From NCBI GenBank assembly GCA_973895155.1, contig OZ316891.1, forward strand, positions 9,796,001 through 9,860,000: a stretch of DNA of 64,000 nt, given 5' to 3'. The position numbers and the translations under genes are program-made. This DNA comes from Marsupella aquatica (lineage: Eukaryota; Marchantiophyta). Within the stretch, counting starts at the first letter, position 1. Each line of letters opens with the position of its first letter. The notes beneath the pieces are model-generated. The model did no database searches. It saw nothing but the letters and a program-made list of their open reading frames with translations, and was not told the origin of the DNA. Below, one piece after another: positions 1 to 13,215 of this stretch.

Positions 1-110
1 AAGTAATTTAGATACTACAGCGAGAGCATCACACTCCTAAGACTGGCCAATAATCAGGTCCTGGCGAGATTCCATCCAGTGGTTTGTGAACGAAGGTAAG
101 TTCTATCAGT

Positions 111-668
111 CTAATCTGTAGTGCAGCTTACACACTTGTTGTAACCGAGACGTTCAGGGTGGATGGGGGGGAACTGGTGGGATCTGCAAGACCTCCTCAT
201 GTAGGTTCCAAAGTCCAGCCCAGGTACCTTAGTCAAATGAGAAACCATTGTAAGCCTTGCCCAAGGTGGATTTCCCTGCTCTAATTCTAGTTCGGTGTCT
301 AGCCCAATCACGCCGAAGATAGATCCCCAAACGATGCCATGATTTCTGAATAATCCCCTGGGGATTTGGCCGAGTGTGTTCAATGAAGTGCAAGCTTCTG
401 TCCTTCCAGATAGTCCGACAGATGATTGCCTTGAGAGTGCGCCACAGTTTCTCTGGAATGTCCCACTCGTCCAATAACGGCTCTCCAATGAGTATGTGGG
501 CTGCATGCAATTGAATCGGGAGATTTTGAGAAAGGCAACATGCTGTAACAAGAACAATACCATTGCCATACCACCTGGGAGCTTGGGCAGCCCCAGATGC
601 TGTGAAAGATAATTATCTTCTTGTTGATCCAGATCGCATCGGGTGTAGCACTTTTGTTTTCGGTACAA
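111..668 (-). pseudogene. possible LINE-like (non-LTR retrotransposon) coding remnant
   Basis: The minus strand is open over about 185 codons in one frame, while an overlapping frame at 229-510 reads more like protein. It contains stretches such as EKLWRTLKAIICRTIWKDRS and KSWHRLGIYLRRDW. Trp/Leu-rich text of this kind resembles the C-terminal region after the reverse transcriptase of plant LINE ORF2 proteins (zf-RVT-like). No reverse transcriptase catalytic motif and no clean start are visible, and the likely frame switches near 500. This is a weak family call from pattern alone; it could be chance. Confidence 0.28.
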
Positions 669-1828
669 AGTAGGCTCGAATCCTACCGTTTCCTAAAGAG
701 GATCCCTGCTTGTCACTTGTGTGGACTCAATCAATTAAGTGCACACAATTATCATGTACCTGTACTTACTGTTGAGAGTCAATTTTTAAAGGTTATGTTT
801 TCTTGGCCAAGGTGGCCAATGTCACCTTGTCCAAAGGAGAAGATGCAGGATTATATACCTAATTTTTCAAAATCTAATTATGGTCATCAGGTCTCCCTAG
901 ATTTTGCAATGACCTTTGGATTCTAGCGAATGGGGTATGTGGCTAGGTGGGAAACAGGCTACTGAAAGACAAAAATCCTAGCCACTTTTGCCGAAAGTGG
1001 CTAAGCCTTTGCAGAGAGGTCGAATCTAGCAAACTTTCACCCGTGGCCAAGGCAAACCTAAGCTCCTGGATATTTTTCAATGGAGTTTTGAAACCTGCAT
1101 TGACCATTCTGAAACAAACCTTCTTGCTTTGGTAGCACCTGTCCTTTGTAGAAATGTTGAGCTTGTAGGATGCCAAAAAGTGCTTCATCCTTTTACCTAC
1201 TACAATTATAAAGAATCCCACCAAAAATGGTGGGTCATCCATTGACAAACTGACTTTTGGAGGGAACACCATATGACCATTTTTTCGGAATTCAATATGA
1301 GTCTGAATTGTACATATGACCAGTAGAGTTATACTTTGTTTTATACTAGACTTTCATTAGCCAAAAATAAATCTCCTAAACCAAAGCACACAAGACAAAG
1401 AATTTTGGTATACCACAAAGAGGGGCATGATGACATACTAGGAATGTGAGTCCCGTTGGGATTGGGCACTTGGGACACCGTTATGAGAGGACAGGGACTA
1501 GGGAGCACTAAATTAAGTTCAAAATAGGGAGGGAAAATTAATGATGCACCAATGTACGTGTGAAGGGTACCATATATACCCTCCCATTAGTACGCAGGGG
1601 AGGGGATACATGGGAATGAGACAAAGTGGAGAAAAGGAAGGTGAATAAAGAAAATGCATGATAGTAGGCAATGAGAAGGAAAAAAATAGGAGAAAATTTA
1701 CACCCTTGCCTTTCATTGGTTGGGGGGCTTTGAAGCAAAGGGAAACCAAGAGTGAGAAAATATTAAAAAAATTGGCACACAGATAATGTCTTAACAACTA
1801 CATCACAGGGCCTATGTTTTCTTGCCTC
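669..1828. other. no gene recognised
   Basis: Only short, mutually contradictory reading frames are present. No domain, RNA gene or delimited repeat was recognised. Confidence 0.5.
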
Positions 1829-2215
1829 CCCTTGACATCTTTATCTCACCACAACATCTTTTACTCACGCTCAACATCTTTTCTTTTCTCTACAGTTTTT
1901 TCTCACCTCAAGATAGTTTTCTCACCTTGACATATTTTTTTCACCTCGACATCTTCTTCTTGCCATCCTTTTCTCACCTTGACATCTTTGTCTCACCACG
2001 ACATCTTTTTTTCACCCTTGATATATTTTCCCTCCTGGACATCTTTTTTTCACCTCAACATTGCTCTCTCACCTTTACATCCCTTTCTCACCTTGCCATC
2101 TTTTCTCTCCTCAACATCTTTTCTCCCCTTGACTTACTTTCCTCACCTCGTCATTTATTTCTCTCTTTGACATATTTTCTCACCTCAACATCTTTTCCTC
2201 ACCCCAACATCTTTT
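1829..2215. repeat. degenerate ~20-bp minisatellite
   Basis: About 19 imperfect units of roughly 20 bp with the consensus CCTTGACATCTTTTCTCA run head to tail. Each unit keeps a GACATC or AACATC core followed by a T-rich tract and TCACC. The long open frame across it is an artefact of the repeat. The array ends exactly at a GTGCAATGCAC palindrome. The same unit recurs on the opposite strand at 55624-55755. Confidence 0.85.
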
Positions 2216-2243
2216 GTGCAATGCACAGGTATCAGTCAACTAG
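2215..2243. other. palindrome plus ACTAG, possible transposon terminus
   Basis: The palindrome TGTGCAATGCACA is followed about 11 bp later by ACTAG. The reverse complement of this arrangement (ACTAG, GTGC-N-GCAC palindrome, AAAGATG minisatellite) recurs at 55599-55625. A shared, ordered architecture at two places suggests the terminus of a Helitron-like or other non-autonomous element. That assignment is inference. Confidence 0.35.
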
Positions 2244-2253
2244 TTTATTATAA

Positions 2254-5200
2254 AAGGCCTTTCAAGGCAACAAAAAAGTGTTTGGTCCATTGGATTCGTG
2301 ACATCAAATGTTTTAGTTCATCCATGCCAAGCATCAATGTCCTCCCTTACCCCCTCCTTTCTATAATTTTTGGCTGGAAGGTGTGCCAACAATCTTGAGC
2401 CGGTATAATTGTGTTTCTGGTCATACCTATAAGTATTGTGAGTCAAGGATACTAATAACAGTTGCACCAATCCTCGCACCAATCCCAGTGACCTATGCGT
2501 AAGAACTTCAAGCTTATCCTCATGCAATTATACATATAGTAAAGTTATGTTTATAGGATATTTTGGACCATATTGCCCCAAAAATGAGAGCTTCAATTTG
2601 AGTTTTGAGAGTCTAATATTGTTCATTATGCCATGCTAATTGGACCATAATACACTTAAAGGCCTATGACATTTTTCTATTAATTTTGTAAGGATCTAGG
2701 AGAATGTTTTTCAAAAATGCTCTGAAAGTTAGAAACAGAATTGGTACTTAACTCTAGCATCTGCTTAGGCTAACTAGAGCGCAAGTTAATCATGGCTAAG
2801 GGTTGCTGAGGTTATATATACTAGTGGAGACGGCCTATATACGGTCATGGAGGCACACTTCATTGTTCTCAATCAAACTAGAGATTAGTCTTCATGAGTT
2901 GCAGACTGGGGAGAGAGCAAGGAGGATTCCCGGGAGGATTGCATCATAGAGCAGCTTGTGGCTTCTCACGCTATGGTAGATGTACCATGTTAGTGCATAG
3001 TGGGTTTTCATTTCTCATATAGGCCGCTGACATTGCTCAAACAAGCTAGGCAAACCACATATCTTTGTGTTGGTATCATGTTGTACATTGGTCCTATGTG
3101 ATGTTGTGCTCTCCAAATTCTCCCAACCAATATTGGATGAAGAGGTTTCTACTACTTTGGAAAACGAGGAAGGCCTATTTAGTTTAGCAAACTCGTACCA
3201 GGAAGAGCTCAATGCAAGCGAGCTAGAATGCAAGTCATGGTTGGATGTTTGGGAGAGTTGTAGCTGCCAAGGAATTGCATCCTATCTGTGTTAGCGGCCT
3301 ATCTGTGTCAACTTGCCAATCAAGTCTACAAGTCACAATAGTTGCATTGGCTTGGCAAAGCCCCACCTAGGGAGGGTAGCTATTGCATGGAGTTACTATG
3401 GGTCAACAATACCACCCAATAGAGTAACTGTACAACCTTCCTATCTACTTAGGTTCCATATATTTTATTAATACTCTTAATGCTATCCATAGCTGAATCT
3501 ATACACTAGCTATCTAATTACGCAATCCCACTCTTCTTTCTCGTAGTCTGCTTACAAAATATCATTCTTGTAATACACCTCTAGGGTCACTTGATTATGG
3601 TGACATTCCCTCCTAACCATGAGAGAGACTCCAGGCCTAATTGGTCACTCTCCCCATAGCTCACACACTCCTTGAAATCCAATTGTTGGGCTGACTCGAT
3701 GATTGCCTAATCATCTCAACAATAGTTTTGTCCAACATCACTTACATTGACAATATATTGTGGAGTGCATGCATCTTAGGCTAGTTCTCCATCCAAAAGA
3801 AGGCTTGACCTTTGAGTGACATTGGAAGATGTATGTGATTAATTAACTCAATGATCTCTCATATAGTAAGCAGAAATTTGTAAAATTGTCATCAATGTCA
3901 GTCTGCTTGCATGGCATGCCTCCTTTTCCTCACTATCAAAATTTTCACCCCCCTTTTCACCTTGTCTTCAAGTTGCTCATCCTCCTTGTCTATTTACTTT
4001 ATTTCTTTCTCATCCTTAATTATCCAGGTAACGTCAGATATCACCATACGAGTATGTGTCGATCATCTAAGTGTATTTGATTTTTATTTGATTTCATGCA
4101 AGATTAGATCTTGAAACAAACTGCTATCAGTATTTCTGCACATGGCATTAGACTGATAACCTTTGTAAGCCCAGACTCTTAGTAGACCAAAGTGTCCCTT
4201 CCAACCAGAAGCAATAATTTGATGCTTGGGGAGTAGTTCACACCAAGATTGATGTAGCAATTCACACAAGTGATTTTTCAAGAAAGCAATGTTGGACTCT
4301 ATCTCGGCTTGGTTTGGAGACTTGTTTGGAGGAACTCCACTTTCAACATGTTAGCTTTCACCTCAAAGTATTGGAAATCTATGTGCACAACAACTTTGAA
4401 CTATTGTTGCAACATGGCATGATCACATGATTGTAACTTTGCAGTGGTATGAGCACCAATGAACATGTGGCTAATTGTGATACATGTATTGTTGTTTGTG
4501 TTCCAAATTCTGATGAAATGTTTGAATGTAGTACTCACAATTCATGTCTAGTACCCCGCGGTATAGATTGAAAGTCACCTCCCAAAGCATCTTGTTGTTT
4601 GCATTAATTACAGACTTAGAGCTAGGTACCCAACTAGTTTGCAAAAAAAGTATTGTTGTCCACATCTAGGAATGGAGAAGTTACGTTTCAATACCAAATG
4701 CATTGTATATTGCATCCAAGATGAGTGAATTTGAGATGGCCAGAGTGGATTGTGTGTCCTCGTGTGTGCCTCTTTGGTAGCTTGGTGACCTTGTGCATTG
4801 GCAATTGATCTCCTCAATGAAACTCTTTCGTGGCACAGATCTATCCTCTATATCTACTGCAGTTTTGTGACTAACCATGATTGGATTTTATTTAATGGTT
4901 AACATGTGGTTGCCTAGCAATTGCGTAAGTGAGTTTGGATGAAATTATCATTTTTGGTGACTGTTTTGTTTGTTACTTTCAATTAAATTTATGAAGGATG
5001 GTGCCAATCCTAACCAATGCTTGTATTTATGTTTGCATCCCTTTGAGGTTGGAATACGTGGGGGTGACAATTTTGCTATAAAGTGGGCTATAAAGCATAC
5101 CCTCTATCAAGACTTGCATAACTTACATAAAAATGGCATCAGGGAAATGAGAAGAGTGGTCACCCTTCTTGTTTGTTTGACATTGTGTAATGGTTATTAG

Positions 5201-6121
5201 GGAAGATTCAAGTAGAGTACTAGAAGAAATCCCAATATATAGATCAAATTCATCATGAGTGTGATGTTGTTAGTAAGTGTCAACAAACAGATGGTTTAGT
5301 TTAGACCATTTTTTACTAACATGTCCCCCAAACTGGTCCTTATTGTGAACTTGTCCCCCAAACTATTTTATTCCTACGTTGACCTTCTTTTTGTGTACTG
5401 GTTAGCTTAACCCCAGTACTTAACCCGAGATGCCTTGGGATTGGTTGCCTACCACATGGCAAGGCGCTATTGGGCCAACCATAACCCTGTTGGAGGTGCC
5501 CTACCCCAGGCCCAACTAGGGCTTCCCCTCCCCCCAAGTGCATCACAGGCCCAACAGAGGGTCGCCGGTCCTCCCTACTCATCCTTAGAATACAAGGTGG
5601 TCTTTAGATCAACTTCCCAAGATGATAGCTTCCCATATCTTATTCCTTAGCTAAAGATTAAGAGATTAGTTATGATCGAGATGGATCCGTGGAAGACAAC
5701 ATCAAAGGAGTGTTAGGTTTTGTCTGGCAGTTCTTTTGCATAGTGTGCATTGGGTGGATCCAGTAGTTGGAAAATGTAAACACTTTTAGTAGATGTGATG
5801 GTAGACACGAGGGTCAACATTGGCTCCTGTAAAAATTGAAATTTGTATGTGTGGTATCACATTGATGAGAATCACATGTATAAATTTAAGATGCATAGAG
5901 TCCTTACCTTATTCTAGTGGTTTAGATTGGATTAAATAGATATGCTATTAACTTCTAGGTACCTATAAGTACAGTTGTTGCTCTATCTTGGACCTAACCC
6001 ATATGCCCATCCTGTTCTCACCGCCCTCTTAAGAAATGAGCTAAATTGTTTCTTAGTGTTCCATAGTGGGCCAATTTTAAACTTTCACATTTTCTATGTA
6101 ATAGGGGTTTAATGTTCTCTT
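2254..6121. other. gene-poor stretch
   Basis: Reading frames are short and overlap one another without domain content. No RNA gene, delimited repeat or conserved coding block was recognised. Confidence 0.45.
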
Positions 6122-6129
6122 TGTAGAGG

Positions 6130-6420
6130 CTCAGGGGTCTCACTATATGGATGCCTCCCCATCCCCTACAGCATTTTTAGGCCTCGGACCCGTCCCCCTA
6201 AAATGGAAGAAAAAATATATTTTTTTCAACCCCTATAAAGTTGGAATATTCCAAAAATTTGGTTAGAAAGACCCTAATGTTCTTATAAGTCTCAAAATTG
6301 AATTGAAAAGACCCTATTGTTCTTTTGCAAAAATTCTTAAGTCTTCCATTCAAACCAATAAAATGACCCTATCCTTTGTTGCACGTGATGTGAAATTTTT
6401 GTGGAAGTGAAACCCCTGAG
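6130..6420 (+). mobile_element. MITE family M1, copy C (hAT-like)
   Basis: This 291-bp, A+T-rich, non-coding element is bounded by near-perfect terminal inverted repeats: CTCAGGGGTCTCAC at the left and the reverse complement of CTCAGGGGTTTCAC at the right. The flanks carry a perfect 8-bp direct repeat TGTAGAGG (6122-6129 and 6421-6428). Eight-base target duplications and short CAGGG-type ends are characteristic of hAT transposons, so a non-autonomous hAT MITE is the likely class. The interior shares blocks such as CCCTAATGTTCTT with the copies at 14617 and 15466. Confidence 0.85.
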
Positions 6421-6837
6421 TGTAGAGGTGGGAGTTTGTGCAAATTGAAGGTGGTCACATGATGTGAGGTTGGGACTCACAACCTCTTGTCTGAGACCGG
6501 CCCAACACAACAACCTTTCACCATCATGTTATGGCAAGTAGCACCACAGTGGTGGATGGTGCCCGAACCCTGACACAAAACTCCTTGAGCAAGAACCTTG
6601 GTACCTCTAGCACCACCAACGACACTCTCATACAAAGCCGCACTTGCTCCCTAACACGACCGTCACTCAACGGTGGGCTCAACAGTCCTCATTGTCTGCA
6701 CAAGCAACCAAACACCTAGGTAAGTGACCCATTAGGATCTAGGAACTCTATTTAAACTAGTGTCTCCATTGAAGCTCAACAGACATTGGTAAGTGGGTTA
6801 GCAAATAGAGCCTCTAGAGCCCGCATGGCCTTGGCAT

Positions 6838-7182
6838 TGTTAGGATTTACTCTTAGGTCTAGAGTTACGACTGTACCGTAGTTAAGGCTAACCTTAGTCG
6901 CAGACTTAGTTAGGTTAGTCATGCTGTGCACACTCTATAACCAAGCGGTGTTTGCTTGGAGAGGTGGAACTCAGGCTCATTGTTACGAAGCTAGTTGAGA
7001 GATAGAGAGAGCTTGTGCTGTGGATGCTTGGTATGGTCGGTTGGCCTAGAGTGCAGTAAAGCTCTTGTGTGTTCCCGTGGACATAGCCTCATGTGGAGGT
7101 GAACCACGTATCTCTCTGTGTCGACTATTGTGCATTGGATGGTTCATGGGCTTGCCGTTGCGATCATCATCTATGCTCAACA
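6838..7182 (+). repeat. Copia-1 5' LTR
   Basis: 345 bp, starting TGTTAGGATTTACTC and ending ATGCTCAACA. It differs from the 3' LTR at 15 positions with no indel, and all 15 are transitions. LTRs of the same family occur alone at 39947-40291 and 58878-59222. Confidence 0.95.
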
Positions 7183-7184
7183 AT

Positions 7185-7196
7185 TGGTATCAGAGC
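7185..7196 (+). other. Copia-1 primer-binding site
   Basis: TGGTATCAGAGC, two bases after the LTR, is the standard plant retrotransposon PBS complementary to the 3' end of initiator tRNA-Met. Confidence 0.95.
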
Positions 7197-8880
7197 ATGC
7201 CTGGGAGGTGACGAGGTTTTTTTGTGACGGTTTTCCAGCGTTCAGTGTTGGTGTTGCATTTGGAGTTTCATCGCATGAAACTCAAATGTGTGTGGCTGAG
7301 CGGATAGATTAGTGAGAGGGCTTTCTATCGGTGTATAGAACTCACTGGTTGGTATCCGTGGTACTGAGGATTCGGAGTTTGCGTCATTCTGGATTTATTC
7401 GTGTTCGACGGTTTTTCGGGGGAGACATCAGAGCTCGTGTTTTCAACGGTGTGAGCGGTGTGGTGCTGGAGGCGTCGCATGTTATAGCTCAAGTTGGAGG
7501 TTAAGGAGAGCTGATCATTTCGGTAGCTGAGTTGCTATCGAGTGGTTACCGAGTGCATCGTGACGAGTGAAAGAAGCATTCAGGTTTTTTCACAGGCTAT
7601 GGAGCTTGTTCCCATCTGAATCGGGTTTCTCATCGTGACGTCCGACTCGGAGGAAGAAACGCAAAGTGCTATGGCTCAACGGTGAGATCGCGACAAGGCG
7701 GTCATTTTGAGTCCGGGATTGGCACTTGACGCGGAGTGATGATGACGTGACAGAAGTTTTTTCTTTGCTGGAGCAACAGAGTGTGCCGGTGCAATTTGGC
7801 AACTTTTTCCGTCGGTGGCATTCACTTTTCTCATTAAACGGCAGCGGCAAAGGTGTGTAATCAACACGGTTTCCTCTGGAGTCTTTTTTGCTTTTAAAGG
7901 GGTTTTAAACACCCTCTTTGGTGTATACTGTGTGTGTATTGGGCGGCCCCTTGTACCCTCATTTTCTCTCCCGTTTGCAACTGTGGAGATGAGCTATGCA
8001 GCGCCGGCTGGCACTTTTTGCGTGCTCGTACGCCCTCCGCCATACCGTGCCAGTCACTGCCATGGCCCTGTCCTATCATCGTATGCCCGACCCTTTGCGG
8101 TAGTACGCCGCTTGTATGCGGCTGCGCCCTCGTACCGCCCCGACGAGCCATACGCCCGGCCCCGTATTCGAAGGATTTTTTCTTAAGGGGCCTTAAAACC
8201 CCTTTTGGACCCAGTTTATTTTTTCCTCCTCTTCCTTATTGGTTCTGCCTTGTGCCAGGACCTGTCACCCCCAGATTTAACCGCTTGGGCAAGGGGAATG
8301 GCCCCCTGTGAGACCTATCAGACTGTGCAGGAATATTCCCAAAAAACAGAGAGCTGTTTTTTGGGCGTCCGACAAAGATTCTGCACGCCAAACGGTAACT
8401 GTTTTGGTTCTTTTTTGGCGAGGTCGTAGCCATTGAAGTTAGCAACGCGGCGCACCAATGTGATTCCGATGACGGGTTGTACTTGGCATTTTGGTTATTC
8501 CCTGAGGTGGTCAAAATGGGGGAGTTTCCCAAGGTTTTACCCACCCCGACCAAAATTTGAATAACTTTTCCGTTGAACTTCAATTTCGAATTTGGTTTTC
8601 AATGTTGGACTCCTAGCTTTGTGGGCTACGCGACGATGTTTAGTTTTGAGTGTTTTGAGAAGTTGTGAAAAACAATATTTTTTCGTGATTTTCTCATATG
8701 AGTGATTCGGAGGAGATTTTTGAAGATGTGGAACTTGAAGCACGAGGATCACCGTGACAGTTTGAGGTGGAGAGAGAGGAGAAGGAGGAAGAGTATGTGA
8801 CACCGATACCATCACAGGTGCGGCGTGTGCTGGAGGAAGCTGTTCTACTACCGGAGCTCACGGTAGTGCAAAAGAAGAAG
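7197..8880 (+). other. Copia-1 long untranslated leader
   Basis: About 1.7 kb separate the PBS from gag. No sustained coding frame is seen; short frames here are GC-rich by-products. Two blocks (about 7197-7650 and 7650-8180) match, in reverse complement, 58018-58380 and 55850-56455 of the deleted relative at 55771-58690. That establishes common ancestry. The block boundary, GTCCGACTCGGAGG near 7640, is the unoccupied equivalent of the site where repeat X copy 2 sits in the relative. Confidence 0.8.
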
Positions 8881-9737
8881 ATGGAGACGTTCAAGCTTGG
8901 GGACCCAAGTATGAAGTGACAAAGTATGATGGACGCTTTGACTACTTGTTGTGGGAGAAGCAGGTGAAGGGAGTGCTCTATGAGTCAGGGATGGGCCAAT
9001 TGTTGAGCCCTCGTAAAGATGATGTTGATGAGAAACAATGGGACCGCATGCAGGAGCAGGGAGTATGGTGTGTTACACTCTATCTCATGTCTCCCATCAT
9101 CAAGCAGTTGGGTGCACATAAGGATTGTATGTCCTTGTTTGCAAAATTGCAGAGCAAGTATCACCGCAAGGAGTTGTCAAACCGGCTCTATACTTCCTAC
9201 AAACTGATGAGTTTCAGGATGAAGGAATCCGGTACAAAATTGCAGGACCATGTGGATGCTTTCAACAACGTGGTCGTTGACTTGGAAAACCTTGGGGAGA
9301 CTTTGAATGATGAGATGAAGGCTCTACAGCTTCTCAGTTCATTGCCTCCATCTTACTAGTCCCTATCACGGGTGTTGTTGCATCATGATAGGGATACCAT
9401 TTCATACAATGACGTGGTAAGTTCTCTGCTTAGTGATGATCTTCAGCAGAAGATGCACATCATGTCACAGCCTTCATCCTCTGGTACAGCCCTCAATGTT
9501 AACTGTGGGAGGAGTATGCAACGACCAACTGGGGACCGTAGAACCCAGTTTAGATCTAAATCCAGATCTAAGTCTAGAGGCAAATCCCCTCAGAGAAGGC
9601 AGGTGACATGTTGGAAGTGCAACCAGGTTGGACACTTCAAGCGAGACTGTAAGAGAAAGGCAGTTGAATCTTCATCCGCAAATGTGGCTAGGGCTGATGG
9701 AGAAGCTGATTTACTCAATGATGAGTATGTATTATGA
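8881..9737 (+). pseudogene. Copia-1 gag, disrupted
   Basis: Gag begins at ATG 8881 (METFKLGD), but the frame shifts before 8916, after which KYDGRFDYLLWEKQVKGVL and the UBN2-type gag domain follow. An in-frame TAG sits after SSLPPSY near 9357. The same frame then resumes through an Arg/Ser-rich stretch and a CCHC zinc knuckle, CWKCNQVGHFKRDC (about 9610-9651). The frame ends at the TGA that closes EYVL near 9735. Gag should form the nucleocapsid-like particle. With a frameshift and a stop it is not expected to work. Confidence 0.9.
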
Positions 9738-12700
9738 AGCCGGGGATATGCCCTGTGCACGTTATCTAGGAGAGTAGATGATGTGTGGATTCTTGATTGT
9801 GCTTGCTCTTTTCACATTTGTTACATTTGTGAGTTTTCAAGTTCTGTTTCAAACGGTTCAGTTTTGATGGGAAATGATCACTCCTGTCAAATTGAGGGTA
9901 TTGGGTCTGTGAAGATTCAAATGTTTGATGGCGCTGTGCGCACAGTGTCCGGAGTCAGGTATGTACCTAGCATGCGTAAGAATCTGATTTCACTCGGTGT
10001 GTTGAATTCAAATGGTCATCAATGGAGCGTTATTGATGGTGAACTTCAAGTCAGGTCAGGAGAGACAGTGATTTTGAAGGGGAGTAGACAAAAGAATTTG
10101 TATGTGTTGCAGGGCAATACTGTATGTGGAGAAGCCAATGTAATCAAGTCTCACGTGGAGATGACTCAACTGTGGCATTCAAGCTAGGCCACATGAGTGA
10201 GAAGGGTTTGGCTATCTTACAAAAGAATGGACTCAATTCTAATTTTCAATCTTGTAAATTAGAGTTCTGTGAGCATTGCATTCTTGGAAAGCAGCATCGT
10301 TGTGCTTTCGGTGTTGGAATTCATCATTCCAAAGCGGTTCTTGAGTACATACATAGTGACGTGTGGGGTCCATTCCCAACTCCCTCACACTCTGGAAAGT
10401 TGTACTATGTATCATTTATTGATGATTACTCAAGATTTGTGTGGATTTATTTCATGACGCATAAGTTTGATGTCTTGTCCATTTTTAAGAAGTGGAAGGC
10501 CAAGGTGGAGAATCAGACTGGAAACATGGTCAAGTGTTTGGATACAAGGATGAAGAGTCTGAGATCAGACAATGGTGGGGAGTACACTTCAGTGGAATTT
10601 GAAGAGTACTGTACGTTCAGAACAGGGGATAACTTGCCATCTCACCATAGTTTATACTCCGTAGTAGAATGGTGTCGTTGAGAGGCTCAATCGGACACTG
10701 TTGGAGCGGTCACGGAGTATGTTGAGCCAATCAGGTTTACCACAAGAATTTTGGGCAGAAGCTGTCAATATCGCAGCTTATTTGGTAAATTTTTCTCCTT
10801 CTAGTGCTATCAATTTCAAAACACCGTTTGAGATGCGCTATAAGCGACAAGCAGACTATCATGGCTTGGTAGTTTTTGGAAGTGATGCATATGCTCTCAC
10901 ACCAAAGCAGAATAGGACCAAGTTGGATCCTACCTCCAAGAAATATATTTTTCTTGGGTACCAGAGTGGTGTGAAAGCCTATAGGCTATGGGATCCTATT
11001 CCCTGTAAGCTCATTGTTAGTAGGGATGTTTCCTTCAATGAATCCAAATTATTGAAGGAGGGGGAGAATACTTAGGTCTCCCGTACTGACAAAGGAAAAT
11101 CTCCTATCCTGGATCTCGTTGAGGGGGAGATTGGTCATGAGGTGCATGATCGGAGAGAAACAGTTGCTCCAATTATGGAGTTGGTTCCTATGCCAGAGGA
11201 ACCAGAAGAGTTTATACGTTGATGCTTGTCAACAGCAAGTGGATGCTGCTGAGCTTCAAATTATACCAACACACGCAGATCAACCAGAGTCATCGGCTAG
11301 AAGAGCATCTGGTCGCACTATACGCGCTCCACCAAGGTATGGACAGTGGGTTGATTCATCTCAGTTGCAAGAGGAGGATTTTGTTACTGACAATGAAGGT
11401 GATGCGTTGATTTTGGAAGAAGGTGAAACTTCTTCATTTCATGAAGCAAGTGCTTCAAAGGAGAAGTAGGAGTGGATTGCAGCAATGCAAACGGAGATGC
11501 AGTCACTGAAGGACAACAAAACTTGGGAGCTTGTCAAGCTGCCCGAGGGACAACAAGTGGTGGACAGCAAGTGGATATACAAGCTGAAGGATCAGTCCAC
11601 GAGAGGTGGATTGAAGGTCTACAAGGCTAGGTTGGTAGCCAAGGGATTCACACAGGAAAAAGTTGTGGATTACAATGAGGTCTTCTCACTAGTTGTTAAG
11701 TACTCAACAATACGGCTATTGTGTGTGCTTGTTGTTATGTTTGGTCTGTTGCTAGATCAGATGGATGTTGTCACAGCTTTCCTCTATGGCACCTTGGAAG
11801 AAGTGATCTTCATGAGACAGCCGCTAGGTTTTGTGAAGAAAGGGCAATAGGATTTGGTTTGCAGATTGCTGATATCCTTGTACGGGTTGAAGCAGTCACC
11901 AAGATAGTGGAATAAGCGGTTTGATAATTGGATTCGTGCACAAGGCTTTCACAAGAGTGTGTTTGACTCATGTGTGTATCTTAAACCGGTGAAGAATGTT
12001 GTTTTTGGGTTCATTGTTTTAGTACTTTATGTGGATGACATGGTTATTGCGGCTAAGGCTAGGTTTGAGATTGTTAAGCTCAAGGCACTGCTTAGTGTAG
12101 AGTTTCAGATGAAGGACTTAGGGCCAGCTAAGAGAATTTTGGGTATGGAGATCACTAGGGACTTGGAGGCTGGCAAGCTATGATTGACGCAGAGCAATTA
12201 TGCGAGGAAGGTAATTGCAAGGTTCAACATGGGGGATAGCAAGCCAGTAAGTACCCCGTTGGCTCCACACTTCAAGTTATCATCAGTTTTCTGTCCTACG
12301 GATGACACAGAGAAGGGGTTGATGTCAAAGGTTCTGTATGACAAGGCAGTGGGGAGTCTCATGTATTTGATGACTTGCATTAGACCTGATCTTGCCATGG
12401 CTATGGGCAAGGTAAGCAGGTACATGTCGAATCCAGGGAAGGTACATTGGAAAGGTACATTGGGAAGCAGTGAAGTGGATTATTTGGTATTTGAAAGGTA
12501 CCGTGGATTATGGTCTATTGTTTGATGCACATGCTGATAATGCTAGATCATTGATGGGCTATGTAGATGTTGACTATGCACAGGATCTGGATCGGAGGAG
12601 GTCAACAACAGGTTATGTGTTCACACTGGGAGGTGGATGCATAAGTTGGAGGTCTACTTTGCAGAAGTGCATTGCTCAATCTACTACAAAAGCGGAGTAT

Positions 12701-13024
12701 GTTGCAGCAGCGGAAGCAGCAAAGGAAGCGATTTGGTTGGATAGACTGATCACTGAGATGGGATTGCCATAGGGGAATGTGAAGATCCATTGTGATAGTT
12801 AGAGTGCGCTCCACCTTGCTGTGAACCAGGTGATGGACAACAGAGTGAAGCACATCGACGTCAGGTACCATTTTATCAGACAAGTTGTGTCTGATAATAT
12901 GTTTGAGCTAGTCAAGATTGACGGTAAACTCAACCCGGCTGACGCTTTTACCAAAGTGATACCTTTGGAGAGTTTTTCTAAACACTGTGATGTGTTGCAG
13001 GTTTTGCAATTGCCTCACAAGTAG
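9738..13024 (+). pseudogene. Copia-1 pol (PR-INT-RT-RNH), disrupted
   Basis: Protease is near 9783, with WILDCACSFH at the place where family members have Asp-Ser-Gly, so the active-site triad is altered. Then comes the integrase zinc-binding region (GHMSEKGL ... CEHCILGKQH, from 10190), the DDE core (SDVWGPF near 10355; SDNGGEYT near 10566), the reverse transcriptase (YKARLVAKGFTQ, QMDVVTAFLYG, LYGLKQSPR, LYVDDM near 12030), and RNase H (GYVFTLGGGCISWRS, then KHIDVRYHFIRQ near 12849). Frameshifts lie near 10175, 10620-10700 and 12460. In-frame stops lie near 11073, 11848, 11906, 12181, 12770 and 12800. Several replace expected Gln or Trp codons, as C-to-T or G-to-A change would produce. Confidence 0.92.
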
Positions 13025-13204
13025 GGTTACTTAACATTTGTGTAGATACTGAGATATGCTCTTGCTCATTCCTTGTATAGGCTACGGCTTAGTTCTGGTC
13101 TACTCTCGTATAAAGAGGGAAAAACCAGTTTGGTTTTTCTTTCCAAAACTTCCCACTGAGCAATCATATTGGTAGCAGTCTTTACCCTCCCCTAGACCAG
13201 AGTC

Positions 13205-13214
13205 AAGGGGGAGA
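13205..13214 (+). other. Copia-1 polypurine tract
   Basis: AAGGGGGAGA lies one base before the 3' LTR, the expected plus-strand primer position. Confidence 0.9.
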
Positions 13215-13215
13215 T

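Noticed and set aside
1822-2253. 143-residue open frame
   Set aside because: It is a translation of the 20-bp minisatellite, with no start context or domain.
7815-8583. Several overlapping frames on both strands
   Set aside because: They fall in the Copia-1 leader, whose homologue at 55850-56455 does not conserve any of these frames.
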